Origin: JAAGZL01 sp050291725
GTDB taxonomy: Bacteria; Pseudomonadota; Gammaproteobacteria; Chromatiales; Chromatiaceae
DNA: 64,000 nt
Assembly (NCBI GenBank): GCA_050291725.1
Contig: JBNKKH010000009.1
Coordinates: forward strand, 145,910-209,909
Direction: 5' to 3'
In this document: piece by piece, positions 25,992 through 34,319 of the stretch
Numbering within the stretch: the first letter of the stretch is position 1
Layout of the letters: every line of letters begins with the position of its first letter
The notes under the pieces: generated by a model
Seen by the model: only the letters and a program-made list of their open reading frames with translations
Told to the model about the DNA's origin: nothing
Database searches by the model: none
Translations under genes and position numbers: made by a program

Positions 25992-28148
25992 ATGGGAAAG
26001 CTTTTCAAGGTTATAGGAGTGCTCATAGCTGTAGTATTGCTGCTAGTGGTGGCTGCTATTGTAGTTTTGCCTATGGTTGTGGACCCCAATGATTTCAAAG
26101 GAGAGATTGTTGAGCGGGTACAGAAGCAGACTGGTAGGGACCTTAAAATAGCTGGTGATCTTGATCTGTCCGTTTTTCCTTGGCTCGGTGTACAGGTTGA
26201 TGGTGTCGAACTGAGTAATGCTCCAGGCTTTGCTAAGACTCCCTTTGTTTCCGTAAAAAGCGCGTCTATACGGGTTAAATTGATGCCTTTGCTTAATAAG
26301 CAGCTTGAAGTGGATGCTGTCGAACTGGATGGTGTCGCCCTCAATCTGGCCAGAAAAGCTAATGGCACAAGCAACTGGGATGATCTGGCTAAAGGGGGTA
26401 AAGATAAAGCCTCTGATGATTTGGATGAGGATAAGGGTGGAGATCAGAGCCAGCCCGGTATTGAGAGCTTCTCCATAGGCGGTGTAAACATAAAGGACGC
26501 CATGATTAGTTGGAGTGATGCTCAGTCGGGTCAGAACTATGAGATTAGTGACTTTAATTTGAAAAGCGGTGCCATTGCTCCTGGCCGTCCGGTTGGACTA
26601 GATATTGGCATGCTGCTTAAGAGCAAAGATCCTGCGGTTAATGCTCGGGTCGAATTGGGTGGAACTGTTGAGCTTGATCAGACTAATCAACAGCTAAATG
26701 TGAGAGATCTAAAGCTCACTCTGGATGCGGAAGGTGCAGCTCTGCCCACGGGAAAGCTTAAGGCTGATTTGGCCAGTGTCCTGTTGTTGGCATTAGATGG
26801 GCGAGCCTTTGCTCTACTGGATATGCAACTGAAATCAGGAGATCTCAATCTAACTGGAGACCTCAAAGGGGCTAAACTTAACTCCGACACTCCCCAATTC
26901 AGCGGAAAAATTGCAGTGGCCGAGTTTAATCCTCGTGACTGGATGGTTAGTCAGGGGATGGAGCCTCCAGCAATGTCTGACCCTAAGGCGCTGAGCCGGT
27001 TTGCTGCGAATGTTAATCTTATATCCAGCGGTAACTCCACAAAACTTAATAAGCTGGTGATGCAACTGGATGATACTAAGATTAACGGTAGTGCGTCCCT
27101 TCAGGGCAAGGCTACGTCATTTAAGCTGGATATGAACGCAATAGATCTGGACCGATACCTACCAGCAGATTCTGGAAAATCAAACGCCGCATCTGGAAAA
27201 AAAGTCAGTGCACAATCATCTGCTAAAGCCAGTTCTGAGCAGCTGTTGCCACTGGACACCATTCGCTCCCTAAATATGCATGGTTCGGTGAATATTGGTC
27301 AGTTGAAGATTAATGATATTCCAGCCAACAAGGTACAGCTTACCCTCAATGCTAAAAATGGGGTTTTGGCAACCAAGCAGAAGATCGGTACGCTGCTTGG
27401 AGGAAGCTACAAAAGCAGTATTGATATTAATGCCAGTGGTAACACACCTAAACTTAAATTTAATAGCACGTTGTCCAATATTAAGCTCGAGTCATTGATG
27501 CAGAAACTGTCGGGAGAAGACAGACTGAGTGGTATGGGCAATTTCAATTCAAATCTGACTGCTTCCGGTAACAACATAAACGCAATCAAGCGCTCCCTAA
27601 ATGGCAAGCTGAACTTTGACCTTCAGAAGGGGGCTATCAAAGGGATCAATCTCGCAGCTGAGCTGCGTAAAGCCAAAGCACTGCTTTCCGGTAAATCTGC
27701 TCCTGCGGAGAAAGGGCCGGTACAGACCGACTTTTCTCAGATAAAGGGCAGCGGCGTTATAACCAATGGTGTATTGAGGAATAGTGATCTAGAGGCTTTT
27801 TCACCTTTTCTCCGAGTTACCGGTAGCGGCGCAGTGAATCTGGTGAGGGAGACGCTGGATTATACTGCCAAGATATTTGTGGTAGAGACCTCGAAAGGAC
27901 AGGGAGGCCACTCACTCTCAGGCCTGGAAGAGCTGGAACGTAAAAAAATTGGTGTTCCGGTGCATTTTACTGGGCCATTAGCGTCTCCAAAATGGAAAGT
28001 TAAGTGGGAGCAGGTGTTGCTTGAGTCGCAGAAAGAGGAGCTCAAATCAAAGCTGGAAGAGAAGCTAATAGGAAAAGAGAAGGAAGGAGAGGAAGAGTCT
28101 TCCAAAGACAAGCTGAAAAGAAAACTATTGAGAAAGATTCTTCATTAA
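25992..28148 (+). CDS. asmA: AsmA family inner-membrane-anchored protein
   Basis: Envelope protein of the AsmA family, related to lipid-transport bridge proteins; in E. coli it affects outer-membrane assembly. It has 718 residues. The membrane anchor lies at about residues 6-30 (GVLIAVVLLLVVAAIVVLPM), directly followed by VDPNDFKGEIVERVQKQTGRDL, the AsmA N-terminal signature. The rest is repeated beta-strand sequence; the C-terminal FSQIKGSGVITNGVLRNSDLEA is conserved in AsmA. In Pseudomonas the next genes are mutY and yggX; here yggX follows after 31 bp and no mutY is present. Confidence 0.88.
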   Translation: MGKLFKVIGVLIAVVLLLVVAAIVVLPMVVDPNDFKGEIVERVQKQTGRDLKIAGDLDLSVFPWLGVQVDGVELSNAPGFAKTPFVSVKSASIRVKLMPLLNKQLEVDAVELDGVALNLARKANGTSNWDDLAKGGKDKASDDLDEDKGGDQSQPGIESFSIGGVNIKDAMISWSDAQSGQNYEISDFNLKSGAIAPGRPVGLDIGMLLKSKDPAVNARVELGGTVELDQTNQQLNVRDLKLTLDAEGAALPTGKLKADLASVLLLALDGRAFALLDMQLKSGDLNLTGDLKGAKLNSDTPQFSGKIAVAEFNPRDWMVSQGMEPPAMSDPKALSRFAANVNLISSGNSTKLNKLVMQLDDTKINGSASLQGKATSFKLDMNAIDLDRYLPADSGKSNAASGKKVSAQSSAKASSEQLLPLDTIRSLNMHGSVNIGQLKINDIPANKVQLTLNAKNGVLATKQKIGTLLGGSYKSSIDINASGNTPKLKFNSTLSNIKLESLMQKLSGEDRLSGMGNFNSNLTASGNNINAIKRSLNGKLNFDLQKGAIKGINLAAELRKAKALLSGKSAPAEKGPVQTDFSQIKGSGVITNGVLRNSDLEAFSPFLRVTGSGAVNLVRETLDYTAKIFVVETSKGQGGHSLSGLEELERKKIGVPVHFTGPLASPKWKVKWEQVLLESQKEELKSKLEEKLIGKEKEGEEESSKDKLKRKLLRKILH

Positions 28149-28179
28149 CAACTGAAGCAGACCTTGCTGGAGAACTGTT

Positions 28180-28449
28180 ATGGGTGAGATGGTGCAGTGC
28201 GTGAAGCTACAAAAAGAGGCGGAAGGGCTAGATCGCGCTCCATATCCGGGAGAGTTGGGCCAGCGCATCCTGGAAAATGTCTCCAAAGAGGCGTGGCAGA
28301 TGTGGTTTCAGCAGCAGACTATGTTGATTAACGAGTACCGCCTGAATCCTGTAGACCCCAAGGCCAGGGAATTTCTGGAGCAGCAGATGGAACAGTTCTT
28401 CTTCGGAGATGGAACTACAGCTCCGGTCGATTCTACTCCACAGCGGTGA
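28180..28449 (+). CDS. yggX: Fe(2+)-trafficking protein YggX
   Basis: Small protein that limits oxidative damage to iron-sulfur clusters and labile iron. It has 89 residues. The family core MVQCVKLQKEAEGLDRAPYPGELGQRI with the single conserved cysteine, then VSKEAWQMWFQQQTMLINEYRLNPVD, is a clear match. GGAGA lies seven bases before the ATG at 28180, which is chosen over the ATG at 28189. It is followed by the tRNA-Phe gene, as in Pseudomonas. Confidence 0.96.
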   Translation: MGEMVQCVKLQKEAEGLDRAPYPGELGQRILENVSKEAWQMWFQQQTMLINEYRLNPVDPKAREFLEQQMEQFFFGDGTTAPVDSTPQR

Positions 28450-28531
28450 TACCTGGCAGTCACTGTTAGTGTATAATCCTGTTCAATTATCTAAAAAACC
28501 AATCTTTTTACCGGCTAGGGCTATTCTAGAC

Positions 28532-28560
28532 TTGACTCAATAGGCCTGGCCCGCTTTAAT
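28532..28560 (+). promoter_or_regulatory. Sigma-70-type promoter of tRNA-Phe
   Basis: TTGACT at 28532-28537 and TTTAAT at 28555-28560 with 17-bp spacing, close to consensus and 36 bp upstream of the tRNA. A small hairpin (CTCCG/CGGAG) lies in the 5' leader before the mature end. Confidence 0.75.
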
Positions 28561-28595
28561 ACGCACCTCTCCGTATTCGGAGATTCTGTTTATAC

Positions 28596-28674
<79 letters not shown>

Positions 28675-28677
28675 AAA

Positions 28678-29712
28678 TCAACGACTTACAATCAATCGCA
28701 GGCCGTCTTTCTGATCGGACTGTGCCAGAATTGTGCCCTCGATCCTTTGAGCCGCTCCTTTCAAGTGCTCTCCGGCCAAGTGCGCATAGCGCAGAACCAT
28801 CTCGTATGATGCCCATCCACCTAACTCCATGAGCTCTTGTAAGCTCGTTCCATTCTGTACGTGCCAAGTGGCCCAGGTGTGGCGTAGATCATGCCAGCGG
28901 AAATCCTCAATCCCCGCTCGCAGGGTCGCAGCCTTCCATGCCTTAGTGGTAGTTCTAGCCACCGGCTTGTCTTTGTAGGTAAAGACATAAACCGGATGTT
29001 TGCCTAACCGATTCCTGAGAACAATCAAAGCATCCTCAATCAGCGGAACAGCTATAGCCTTGCGTGACTTGGATTGATCAGCATGTATCCAAGCCATACC
29101 ACGCGCCATGTCTACCTGATCCCAACGAAGATAACTGACATTGCTCTGCCTGAGCCCGGTGGAGAGGGCAAAGGCCGCCATGTCGGCTAGGTGGGACGGT
29201 AACTCTTTAAGTAACCGTGCCGCCTCTTCTTGGGTAATCCAGCGTACACGTTTTTTAGGCTCAGGATAGAGACGCACTCGAGGGACCTTGTCTACCCACT
29301 CCCACTCGTCCCGAGCCATCCGCAGGATGGAGCGCAACAGAGCAAGATAGCGGTTAGCGGTGGAAGGGCTGGCTTCTCGCTTTTTAGCTGCCCCGATCTG
29401 ATCTATCAATTCCCGGTCTATCTCATCCAGGTAGAGATTGTTCAGAAAGGGATCAAACCACTTTAGCTTGGCTAGGTCCTTCCCCCGGTCCGTCTTGTGC
29501 TCCTTATCTTGGAGCCAACGCACAACAGCCTCCTGCCACGTGCGTCTTGGCTTCTCTCCGAGCTTGTAGACGCGCCACAGCTCGGCTTTTAGCCTGTCTT
29601 CATACTCTTGGGCCTTTTTCCTGTCTTCAGTCCCAGCAGAGCGGCGTATTCGCTCTCCACTGGGGGACGTGAAGCGGACCCACCAGGTATTGCCGCGTTT
29701 GAATAGTGACAT
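28678..29712 (-). CDS. int: Tyrosine-type site-specific integrase
   Basis: Phage-type integrase that would insert and excise the element at tRNA-Phe. It has 344 residues. An N-terminal arm-type DNA-binding portion (about 1-50) and a core-binding SAM-like domain (about 55-140) precede the catalytic domain. The catalytic set is complete: R188 (STGLRQSN), a lysine near 215-218 (DQSKSRK), H274 and R277 (WHDLRHTW), W300, and nucleophile Y309 (VLRYAHLA). AGGAGA precedes the ATG at 29712. The stop codon lies 7 bp from the end of the tRNA. The gene shares 124 bp with the upstream excisionase frame. Confidence 0.95.
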   Translation of the reverse strand: MSLFKRGNTWWVRFTSPSGERIRRSAGTEDRKKAQEYEDRLKAELWRVYKLGEKPRRTWQEAVVRWLQDKEHKTDRGKDLAKLKWFDPFLNNLYLDEIDRELIDQIGAAKKREASPSTANRYLALLRSILRMARDEWEWVDKVPRVRLYPEPKKRVRWITQEEAARLLKELPSHLADMAAFALSTGLRQSNVSYLRWDQVDMARGMAWIHADQSKSRKAIAVPLIEDALIVLRNRLGKHPVYVFTYKDKPVARTTTKAWKAATLRAGIEDFRWHDLRHTWATWHVQNGTSLQELMELGGWASYEMVLRYAHLAGEHLKGAAQRIEGTILAQSDQKDGLRLIVSR

Positions 29713-29918
29713 GATGATTTCTCCTCACAGCCACTTAGCGGCGCTTGCCGACTCTGAGGATAGAGCGAGCGCACATAAGAAACAAGGTCCACTTCCAGAA
29801 ATACCCACCGTTTCCCCGGCTTGGCTCCCTGGATGATCCCAGTCTTGGCCTTCTCTCGCAGCACTGACGGGTGCATGTGCAGGAAATCCGCAGCTTCTTG
29901 CAGGTTTAAGGTGTGCAT
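29589..29918 (-). CDS. Excisionase-like helix-turn-helix protein (MerR/AlpA type)
   Basis: 109-residue frame starting MHTLNLQEAADFLHMHPSVL, a MerR/Xis-type winged helix-turn-helix (residues 1-52, ending EVDLVSYVRS) as found in excisionases and AlpA regulators. GGGAGA lies upstream of the ATG at 29918. The last 41 codons overlap the integrase start in another frame, so the C-terminal tail (rich in S, P, K) may be under little constraint. It sits 12 bp after rep and before int, fitting a directionality factor. Function is by analogy. Confidence 0.75.
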   Translation of the reverse strand: MHTLNLQEAADFLHMHPSVLREKAKTGIIQGAKPGKRWVFLEVDLVSYVRSLYPQSRQAPLSGCEEKSSCHYSNAAIPGGSASRPPVESEYAALLGLKTGKRPKSMKTG

Positions 29919-29930
29919 GGTTCATTCTCC

Positions 29931-31211
29931 CTATCCCCGGCCTTTTAGGCGCGTATTGAAGCGTCTGGCCTTTTGCTGGGCTTTTTCTCGGGCATAATTG
30001 TTTAGGGTCTTGCCGGTCAGACGGCTGTGCTCTCTATGGAATGCATGAGCTTTTATCCCAAACTGTTCCAATGCTTCATCAAAGTTAGATATACCCTCTT
30101 GAGCCATAAAGGAGGTAATAGCTCCTAGTCCATGGATGAATAACCGTTTAGGGGACGGGGGGCGTCTCTTGGTACGGCGGTATAGAGGTTCTCCACGATC
30201 TCCGCTCCAGGGGGCTTGGGAGATAGCATCCCATAGCGGATGATTGGGCCAGCGTTTTTTGGTTTTGTCACTGGTAGAGGGAACAGCCAAGCGTAGCCAG
30301 TTGGTTGTGGCGTACTCCCAAAGGCCGTCCATTTTGTCTACGAGATCAGATACGGTACTTATCCCAAGTTCTCGCAAGGGAGTGCGGCGAAACTGAAACT
30401 CCATCCGCCAAACATCTGATACGCCATCCCAGCCCTGGTCCTTCCAGATGGGAAAGAAAAAGACTTTGTTAGATTTACTATGTATCTCCAGGGTCTTGTT
30501 ATAGAGACGGCCTACAATGTCACCGCCACGCCCGAACTCGTAGCCGGAGAAGGTCTGGCCGTCAAAATGGGAGATAAACTCTTTTGCTCTGCGCACCCAA
30601 GACTCACGCGAAAGATTTTCTAGTTGAATGTCAGTGGTAAAGTCTACGCACAGATCAACGCGGCTTACTGATGCTTTGGAAGTTGGTTCTCCAAGAGACA
30701 TAAATAGGCCTTTGAGCTTTACGAAGGAGGGCAGTACTCCGGTATAGGTCAAAATCTCGCTGGCAATCTGAGCATAGGCCATAGGCATAGACTTGGCCTT
30801 CGAGCTAGATATCTGAATATGGAACCAGTTATCTACCAGCACATAAGGGAATCTTCCCTTGCCCTTACCCTTAACCTCAAACAAATGGTCATGTAGCTCC
30901 ATAACAGCAAAAGCTTGATCCATAGGGTCGTCAGACTGTGCGAGTTTTTTTAGGGTTTCGAGGTTGTTTTCAATCTCAGGGCTAAGCTGGCCTTTCTGAG
31001 AGAGGTAGAGACTATCAACACCTGTGCGTAGTATCTGGGTGCCGTTAATTGGATTAATGCAGTTTGCAGGTGCTGTGTTACTAAGTGGCGCACCACAATG
31101 TTCTTTGCTGCCGCCGTTCGCGGCATGGGGGACGCTCCCCTCCCGGGGTCCCTCCCCATGCGCGATCCGGTCGGCTCCAGTCAAACATTCATTTGGCTTG
31201 TCTTGTTGCAT
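29931..31211 (-). CDS. Replication initiation protein-like (Rep_trans/rolling-circle type)
   Basis: 426-residue protein. The region from about residue 60 on (ILRTGVDSLYLSQKGQLS) and the blocks ASVSRVDLCVDFTTD, GRLYNKTLEIHSKS and VWRMEFQFRRTPLRELG resemble Rep_trans-type initiators of filamentous phages, small plasmids and integrative elements. In these, R-x-D-x-x-x-D and Y-x-K-x-x-E motifs lie near the catalytic tyrosine and metal site. The first 55 residues look low-complexity and linker-like. GGAG lies eight bases before the ATG at 31211. The gene heads the rep-xis-int run. That it starts rolling-circle replication is inference from motif resemblance, not shown. Confidence 0.65.
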   Translation of the reverse strand: MQQDKPNECLTGADRIAHGEGPREGSVPHAANGGSKEHCGAPLSNTAPANCINPINGTQILRTGVDSLYLSQKGQLSPEIENNLETLKKLAQSDDPMDQAFAVMELHDHLFEVKGKGKGRFPYVLVDNWFHIQISSSKAKSMPMAYAQIASEILTYTGVLPSFVKLKGLFMSLGEPTSKASVSRVDLCVDFTTDIQLENLSRESWVRRAKEFISHFDGQTFSGYEFGRGGDIVGRLYNKTLEIHSKSNKVFFFPIWKDQGWDGVSDVWRMEFQFRRTPLRELGISTVSDLVDKMDGLWEYATTNWLRLAVPSTSDKTKKRWPNHPLWDAISQAPWSGDRGEPLYRRTKRRPPSPKRLFIHGLGAITSFMAQEGISNFDEALEQFGIKAHAFHREHSRLTGKTLNNYAREKAQQKARRFNTRLKGRG

Positions 31212-31299
31212 GATTTTTGCTCCATTAAGTTTTCGGAGCTCATAAGATCATGCAGAAATTTCACGAGAAAAAATGATGGATGAAAAATACTGACGGCAA

Positions 31300-31319
31300 A
31301 AATGCGTATATACGTATTT
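31300..31319. repeat. Near-perfect 20-bp palindrome upstream of the Rep-like gene
   Basis: Centre GCGTATATACGT within an AT-rich stretch (31212-31367), with only one mismatched pair over 20 bp. It lies between the Rep-like start and the 254-residue gene. A Rep operator, replication origin or autoregulation site is possible. No function can be shown from sequence alone. Confidence 0.5.
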
Positions 31320-31367
31320 ATTATTTTGAATAATCAGATAGATAGAAGATGTTGAGCTTTATATTGT

Positions 31368-32132
31368 TTACTCTCCTTGGTCCTTGTTTTTTGGCGGTCT
31401 ACCGCGCCGACTTTTAACTTCTGGTGGAGCTATCTCATTCAGCCATCGACGTACAGTGTCCTTTTCGTAATGACTTGCTCCTCCGTACTTCTGTATTTTC
31501 TCATCTTGAACAACAGAGATAACAGGTCTTGTTGGCTCTTCTCTCCATATCTCAAGTGCAATTTGACAACAAGTAATGTGGATTTTTTGATTGATGCGTA
31601 ACTCTTTCTGGGTGTCGGTTAATGTGGAAGCGATTGATTGTTCTTTATTGTTAGCTATGCCTGGATAATCTCTATAGCTAATATGCACTATTTCATCGTC
31701 ATCTGGCTCAACATGCTCTGCCCACATAGCAAGCGTACCATCCTCTGGGGGTTCAAAATTTAACTTCCAGCCAGGGGGGAACCAAAACTCAGGTAGTGGT
31801 ATTGATCTCGCTTCACACCAATTCATAAACTCAATGCGCTCAATCGTAGCCCACTTAAGTAGTTTTCGGTTATAAGATTGACCGTAAATACATGAGTAGA
31901 CATCATCAATATAGGTGCGAATATAGTACTTTGGATCGGCCTTAGAATCATGGGGGCGTTTTGCTAATGTCAGCGTTTCACATAGTATCTCACCCGATAA
32001 GATGGCTTCCATTACTAAACTAAAATTATCTCTAACGTGCAGTGGAAGTCGGAGCCATAACCTATCAGGATCTAGATCAGCCCAACGGAAACCAATCTTC
32101 CAAACTGAGAGGCTGTCAGTTAACAAAGCCAA
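31368..32132 (-). CDS. Hypothetical protein with C-terminal basic AT-hook-like tail
   Basis: 254 residues, not recognised. It starts MALLTDSLSVWKIGFRWADLDPDRLW, is tryptophan-rich, and ends with SRRGRPPKNKDQGE, a short AT-hook-like GRP core with basic flanks. KDTVRRWLNEIAPPEVKS just before it looks like a DNA-binding helix pair. It lies between attC A and the Rep-like gene and has no attC at its 3' end, so it is island backbone or a last cassette that lost its attC. A role in element maintenance is guesswork. Confidence 0.6.
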   Translation of the reverse strand: MALLTDSLSVWKIGFRWADLDPDRLWLRLPLHVRDNFSLVMEAILSGEILCETLTLAKRPHDSKADPKYYIRTYIDDVYSCIYGQSYNRKLLKWATIERIEFMNWCEARSIPLPEFWFPPGWKLNFEPPEDGTLAMWAEHVEPDDDEIVHISYRDYPGIANNKEQSIASTLTDTQKELRINQKIHITCCQIALEIWREEPTRPVISVVQDEKIQKYGGASHYEKDTVRRWLNEIAPPEVKSRRGRPPKNKDQGE

Positions 32133-32186
32133 TAGTAAAACTCCTTCAGCATCAAAATAATAAATGCGTCCCCTATTAATTATTAC

Positions 32187-32250
32187 ACATAACGTGCCTG
32201 CTGTGAGGGGCGCATGTTGTTCGCGCCTCCTTACAAGCAGATTGTTATAC
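32187..32250 (-). repeat. attC site A (end of pentapeptide cassette)
   Basis: 64 bp between ACATAAC and GTTATAC. Inner arms CTGCTGTGAGGGGCGC and GCGCCTCCTTACAAGCAG pair with few mismatches around loop ATGTTGTTC. The TAA stop of the pentapeptide gene lies in the last 7-mer. Confidence 0.85.
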
Positions 32251-32664
32251 CAAAAATATTATTTTATTTTTTAATAAATCAAATCCCTTTGGGAAGATTG
32301 TTGTTTTATCAGCCTTAGCATTAGTAAAATCCGCATTTTGAAATATGCAATCAGAAAAATTTGCCCCTGTGATATCTGAATCATGAAATGATGTTTCACT
32401 AATATCAGCACGGGAAAAATCTGCATTATGCAATATAGAATACATGAATGATGCTCCTGACAGAATTGCATCATAAAACCTTGCACTTGTTAAATTGGCA
32501 TCATCGAATACAGAAAGTGTTAATACTGCTCCAGAAAAATTTGCATTAAGGAGTAATTGCTCTGAACAATCAATTCCTTTCAAATCAATACCAGAGAGAT
32601 TTGCTTCATCAATCGGTAGATCGATTTTATATTTTATCCTGCCATGTGAAGTTTTAAATTCCAT
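32245..32664 (-). CDS. Pentapeptide-repeat protein (cassette 11)
   Basis: 139 residues from the ATG at 32664 (an upstream in-frame start at 32694 would lie in attC B). From about residue 22 it is a run of A(D/N)LXX-type pentapeptides (ANLSG, ANFSG, ANLTS, ADFSR, ANFSD, ADFTN), the right-handed beta-helix fold seen in Qnr/MfpA and many unknowns. The residue count is enough for about five coils. Molecular target unknown; gyrase protection cannot be inferred here. The stop is in attC A and the start is next to attC B, a standard cassette. Confidence 0.85.
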   Translation of the reverse strand: MEFKTSHGRIKYKIDLPIDEANLSGIDLKGIDCSEQLLLNANFSGAVLTLSVFDDANLTSARFYDAILSGASFMYSILHNADFSRADISETSFHDSDITGANFSDCIFQNADFTNAKADKTTIFPKGFDLLKNKIIFLV

Positions 32665-32676
32665 AATTTTAATTTG

Positions 32677-32806
32677 GCATAACGTTGAGCTCACAGGCCG
32701 CCTGAATTTGTGCCTATGAATTTGGATTTACATTGAATTTTCTTAGTGCCGATAAAATTGAAACACCCGCGACCTCAGGCGGTCCTTGTGGAGCGTTGGG
32801 TTATGT
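32677..32806 (-). repeat. attC site B (end of 94-aa cassette)
   Basis: 130 bp between GCATAAC and GTTATGT, the longest site, similar in length to Vibrio-type attCs. Outer arms (GCATAAC-GTTGAGCTCACAG... and ...TTGTGGAGCGTTGGGTTATGT) and inner arms (CCGCCTGA / TCAGGCGG) pair, leaving a long AT-rich loop. Confidence 0.85.
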
Positions 32807-33085
32807 TGAATTTTTAGTACTTAAATTGTTACTAATTATATCAACATATACCTCTTTATCACCTAACAATAACTGGGCATTTGAAACAGAGGCAGACATT
32901 GGCAATGTTGAAACAACAACATCTGATAATTTGCTAATAAAATTGGAATCAATAATTGAGTGGTCTCCAATAGAAAGTTTTTCTTTTGCAACGACTTCTA
33001 ATGCAGATTGTGAATCATTGGCAAATACTTCATTCCAAATTACCATATCTCCAAAATCTATTCGTACAGTAAACCCAGGTAACAT
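32801..33085 (-). CDS. Hypothetical protein, cassette 10
   Basis: 94 residues, not recognised. It starts MLPGFTVRIDFGDMVIWNEVFANDSQSALEVV and is soluble and acidic, with no clear motif. GAAGGTG lies before the ATG at 33085. The TAA stop is inside attC B. Cassette context makes it a real gene even though it has no known family. Confidence 0.7.
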   Translation of the reverse strand: MLPGFTVRIDFGDMVIWNEVFANDSQSALEVVAKEKLSIGDHSIIDSNFISKLSDVVVSTLPMSASVSNAQLLLGDKEVYVDIISNNLSTKNST

Positions 33086-33160
33086 TATTCACCTTCAACA
33101 ATTAATAGTTGGTTCTTAGTTTTTAGTGCAGTAGCTTCAATTAATATTTTCCGTTTAAAA

Positions 33161-33253
33161 ACATAACGCCTGCCATAACCGGAGCCAAAATGCTGCATAG
33201 CGAGGTACGAGCGGCGCAGCTTTTTGGTGTCCGAGTTTATAGCATTGTTATGC
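33161..33253 (-). repeat. attC site C (end of methyltransferase cassette)
   Basis: 93 bp between ACATAAC and GTTATGC. Left arm CGCCTGCCATAACCGGAGCC and the right arm end GTCCGAGTTTATAGCATT pair imperfectly. The loop contains GCGAGGTACGAGCG, a run also found in attC E. Confidence 0.85.
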
Positions 33254-33889
33254 CTTGGTTGCGACACCGCATAAGGATACAAATGGCACACCATCTTTTT
33301 CTTTGACTTTTGCCACTTTAAACCCTGCATTCAAAAGCAAGTTGACCATATCGTTTTTTGAAAAAGAGCTAAAAATGTCTTCACTTAGATCTAAGTTACT
33401 CATTTGTTCATCGTCTCTGAAGCCAATAACCACTTTACCTCCCGGGCGAAGTACGCGATACATTTCAGAAAAATAGTCTTCTGGCTTTTTCCAGAAATAC
33501 AAAGTGTTTGTTGAACATATTTTATCAAATGCCCCGTCCTCGAATGGAAGTGAGCTACATTCACATTCATGCAGAAGAACTCGCCCGGAAGCTATATGTC
33601 CAGCATTTTCTCTTTTTGCTTGATTTAGCATCGCCTTTGAAAAATCAATACCTTCTACAGTTCCTTCGGTAGTGATATTTGCCATTTCATTTATCAATTT
33701 ACCTGGACCAAAACCAAGTTCCAGAACCTTGTCTCTGGATTCAAGCGCAAGGCATTCTTTAACGAAGGTATTCAAATCTGCATTACCAGAATTGAATATT
33801 TTCGTCATCACAAAGCGACCAATAAGACCTGAAGGCTTTCTCGCTTGTAAGGACAGTATTCTCGATGGTATTAGTTTAACTATCCACAT
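33248..33889 (-). CDS. Class I SAM-dependent methyltransferase (cassette 9)
   Basis: 213 residues. SAM-binding motif I is VLELGFGPGKL (about residues 55-65), motif II region VEGIDFSKAML, and post-motif RVLRPGGKVVIGF. This is a Methyltransf_11-type small-molecule or macrolide-like enzyme; its substrate is unknown. Its start is in the spacer right of the gene and the stop TAA lies in attC C. N-terminal residues 1-25 look variable, so the true start could be a little inside. Confidence 0.82.
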   Translation of the reverse strand: MWIVKLIPSRILSLQARKPSGLIGRFVMTKIFNSGNADLNTFVKECLALESRDKVLELGFGPGKLINEMANITTEGTVEGIDFSKAMLNQAKRENAGHIASGRVLLHECECSSLPFEDGAFDKICSTNTLYFWKKPEDYFSEMYRVLRPGGKVVIGFRDDEQMSNLDLSEDIFSSFSKNDMVNLLLNAGFKVAKVKEKDGVPFVSLCGVATKA

Positions 33890-33905
33890 GGTTCATTCTT
33901 ATTGG

Positions 33906-33989
33906 GCATAACGTCTTACATAAGGTGCGCCGCGCTTTTTGCGGCGTCCCAGCGAACGATAGTGAGCGATCTTGATGTGTTTGTTATGT
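33906..33989 (-). repeat. attC site D (end of 78-aa cassette)
   Basis: 84 bp between GCATAAC and GTTATGT. The inner arms CGCCGC/GCGGCG with a CTTTTT-type loop are clear. It is nearly identical to attC J except for a few positions. Confidence 0.85.
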
Positions 33990-34226
33990 TCATAAACCGT
34001 GAAGCCTTATATATACCCTCGCTGGTGATTCATCATTTGTTTTGGCCCATAGTTCGTAGGCTGCCACTGCTTTGTTTGCGTTATCCTCTCCTAGGTTCTT
34101 TCTGAAAGAAGATGAAAAGTATTGTGCAAATTCAGGGCTCATGCCTGCCTTTACTAATTCCTTTTCTAGATATTCCCATGCGCCACCATGTTTGGCATAA
34201 GTTTTAATTCTATCAATTAGGCACAC
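33990..34226 (-). CDS. Hypothetical protein, cassette 8
   Basis: 78 residues from a GTG at 34226. No family recognised. It is mostly helical (MCLIDRIKTYAKHGGAWEYLEKELVKAG), ending ARVYIRLHGL. The stop directly touches attC D. AAGG lies about eight bases upstream of the GTG. It is too small for a domain call; a toxin-antitoxin partner or cassette-regulator role is possible but unsupported. Confidence 0.6.
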   Translation of the reverse strand: MCLIDRIKTYAKHGGAWEYLEKELVKAGMSPEFAQYFSSSFRKNLGEDNANKAVAAYELWAKTNDESPARVYIRLHGL

Positions 34227-34241
34227 TGCTTTGCCTTTTGA

Positions 34242-34319
34242 ACATAACGTCTGTCATAAACGGCGCGAGGTACGAGCGTCCGGCGACCGGAGGGAGCGAA
34301 TTTGATGGCCTTGTTATGT
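34242..34319 (-). repeat. attC site E (end of Sel1-repeat cassette)
   Basis: 78 bp between ACATAAC and GTTATGT. The arms GTCATAAA/TTTGATGGC and the inner CCGG/CCGG hairpin are present. The stop of the Sel1-repeat gene is in the last 7-mer. Confidence 0.82.

Noticed and set aside
33085..33330. 81-codon minus frame crossing attC C
   Set aside because: It runs through the attC site and overlaps the methyltransferase tail; no cassette gene would span an attC this way.
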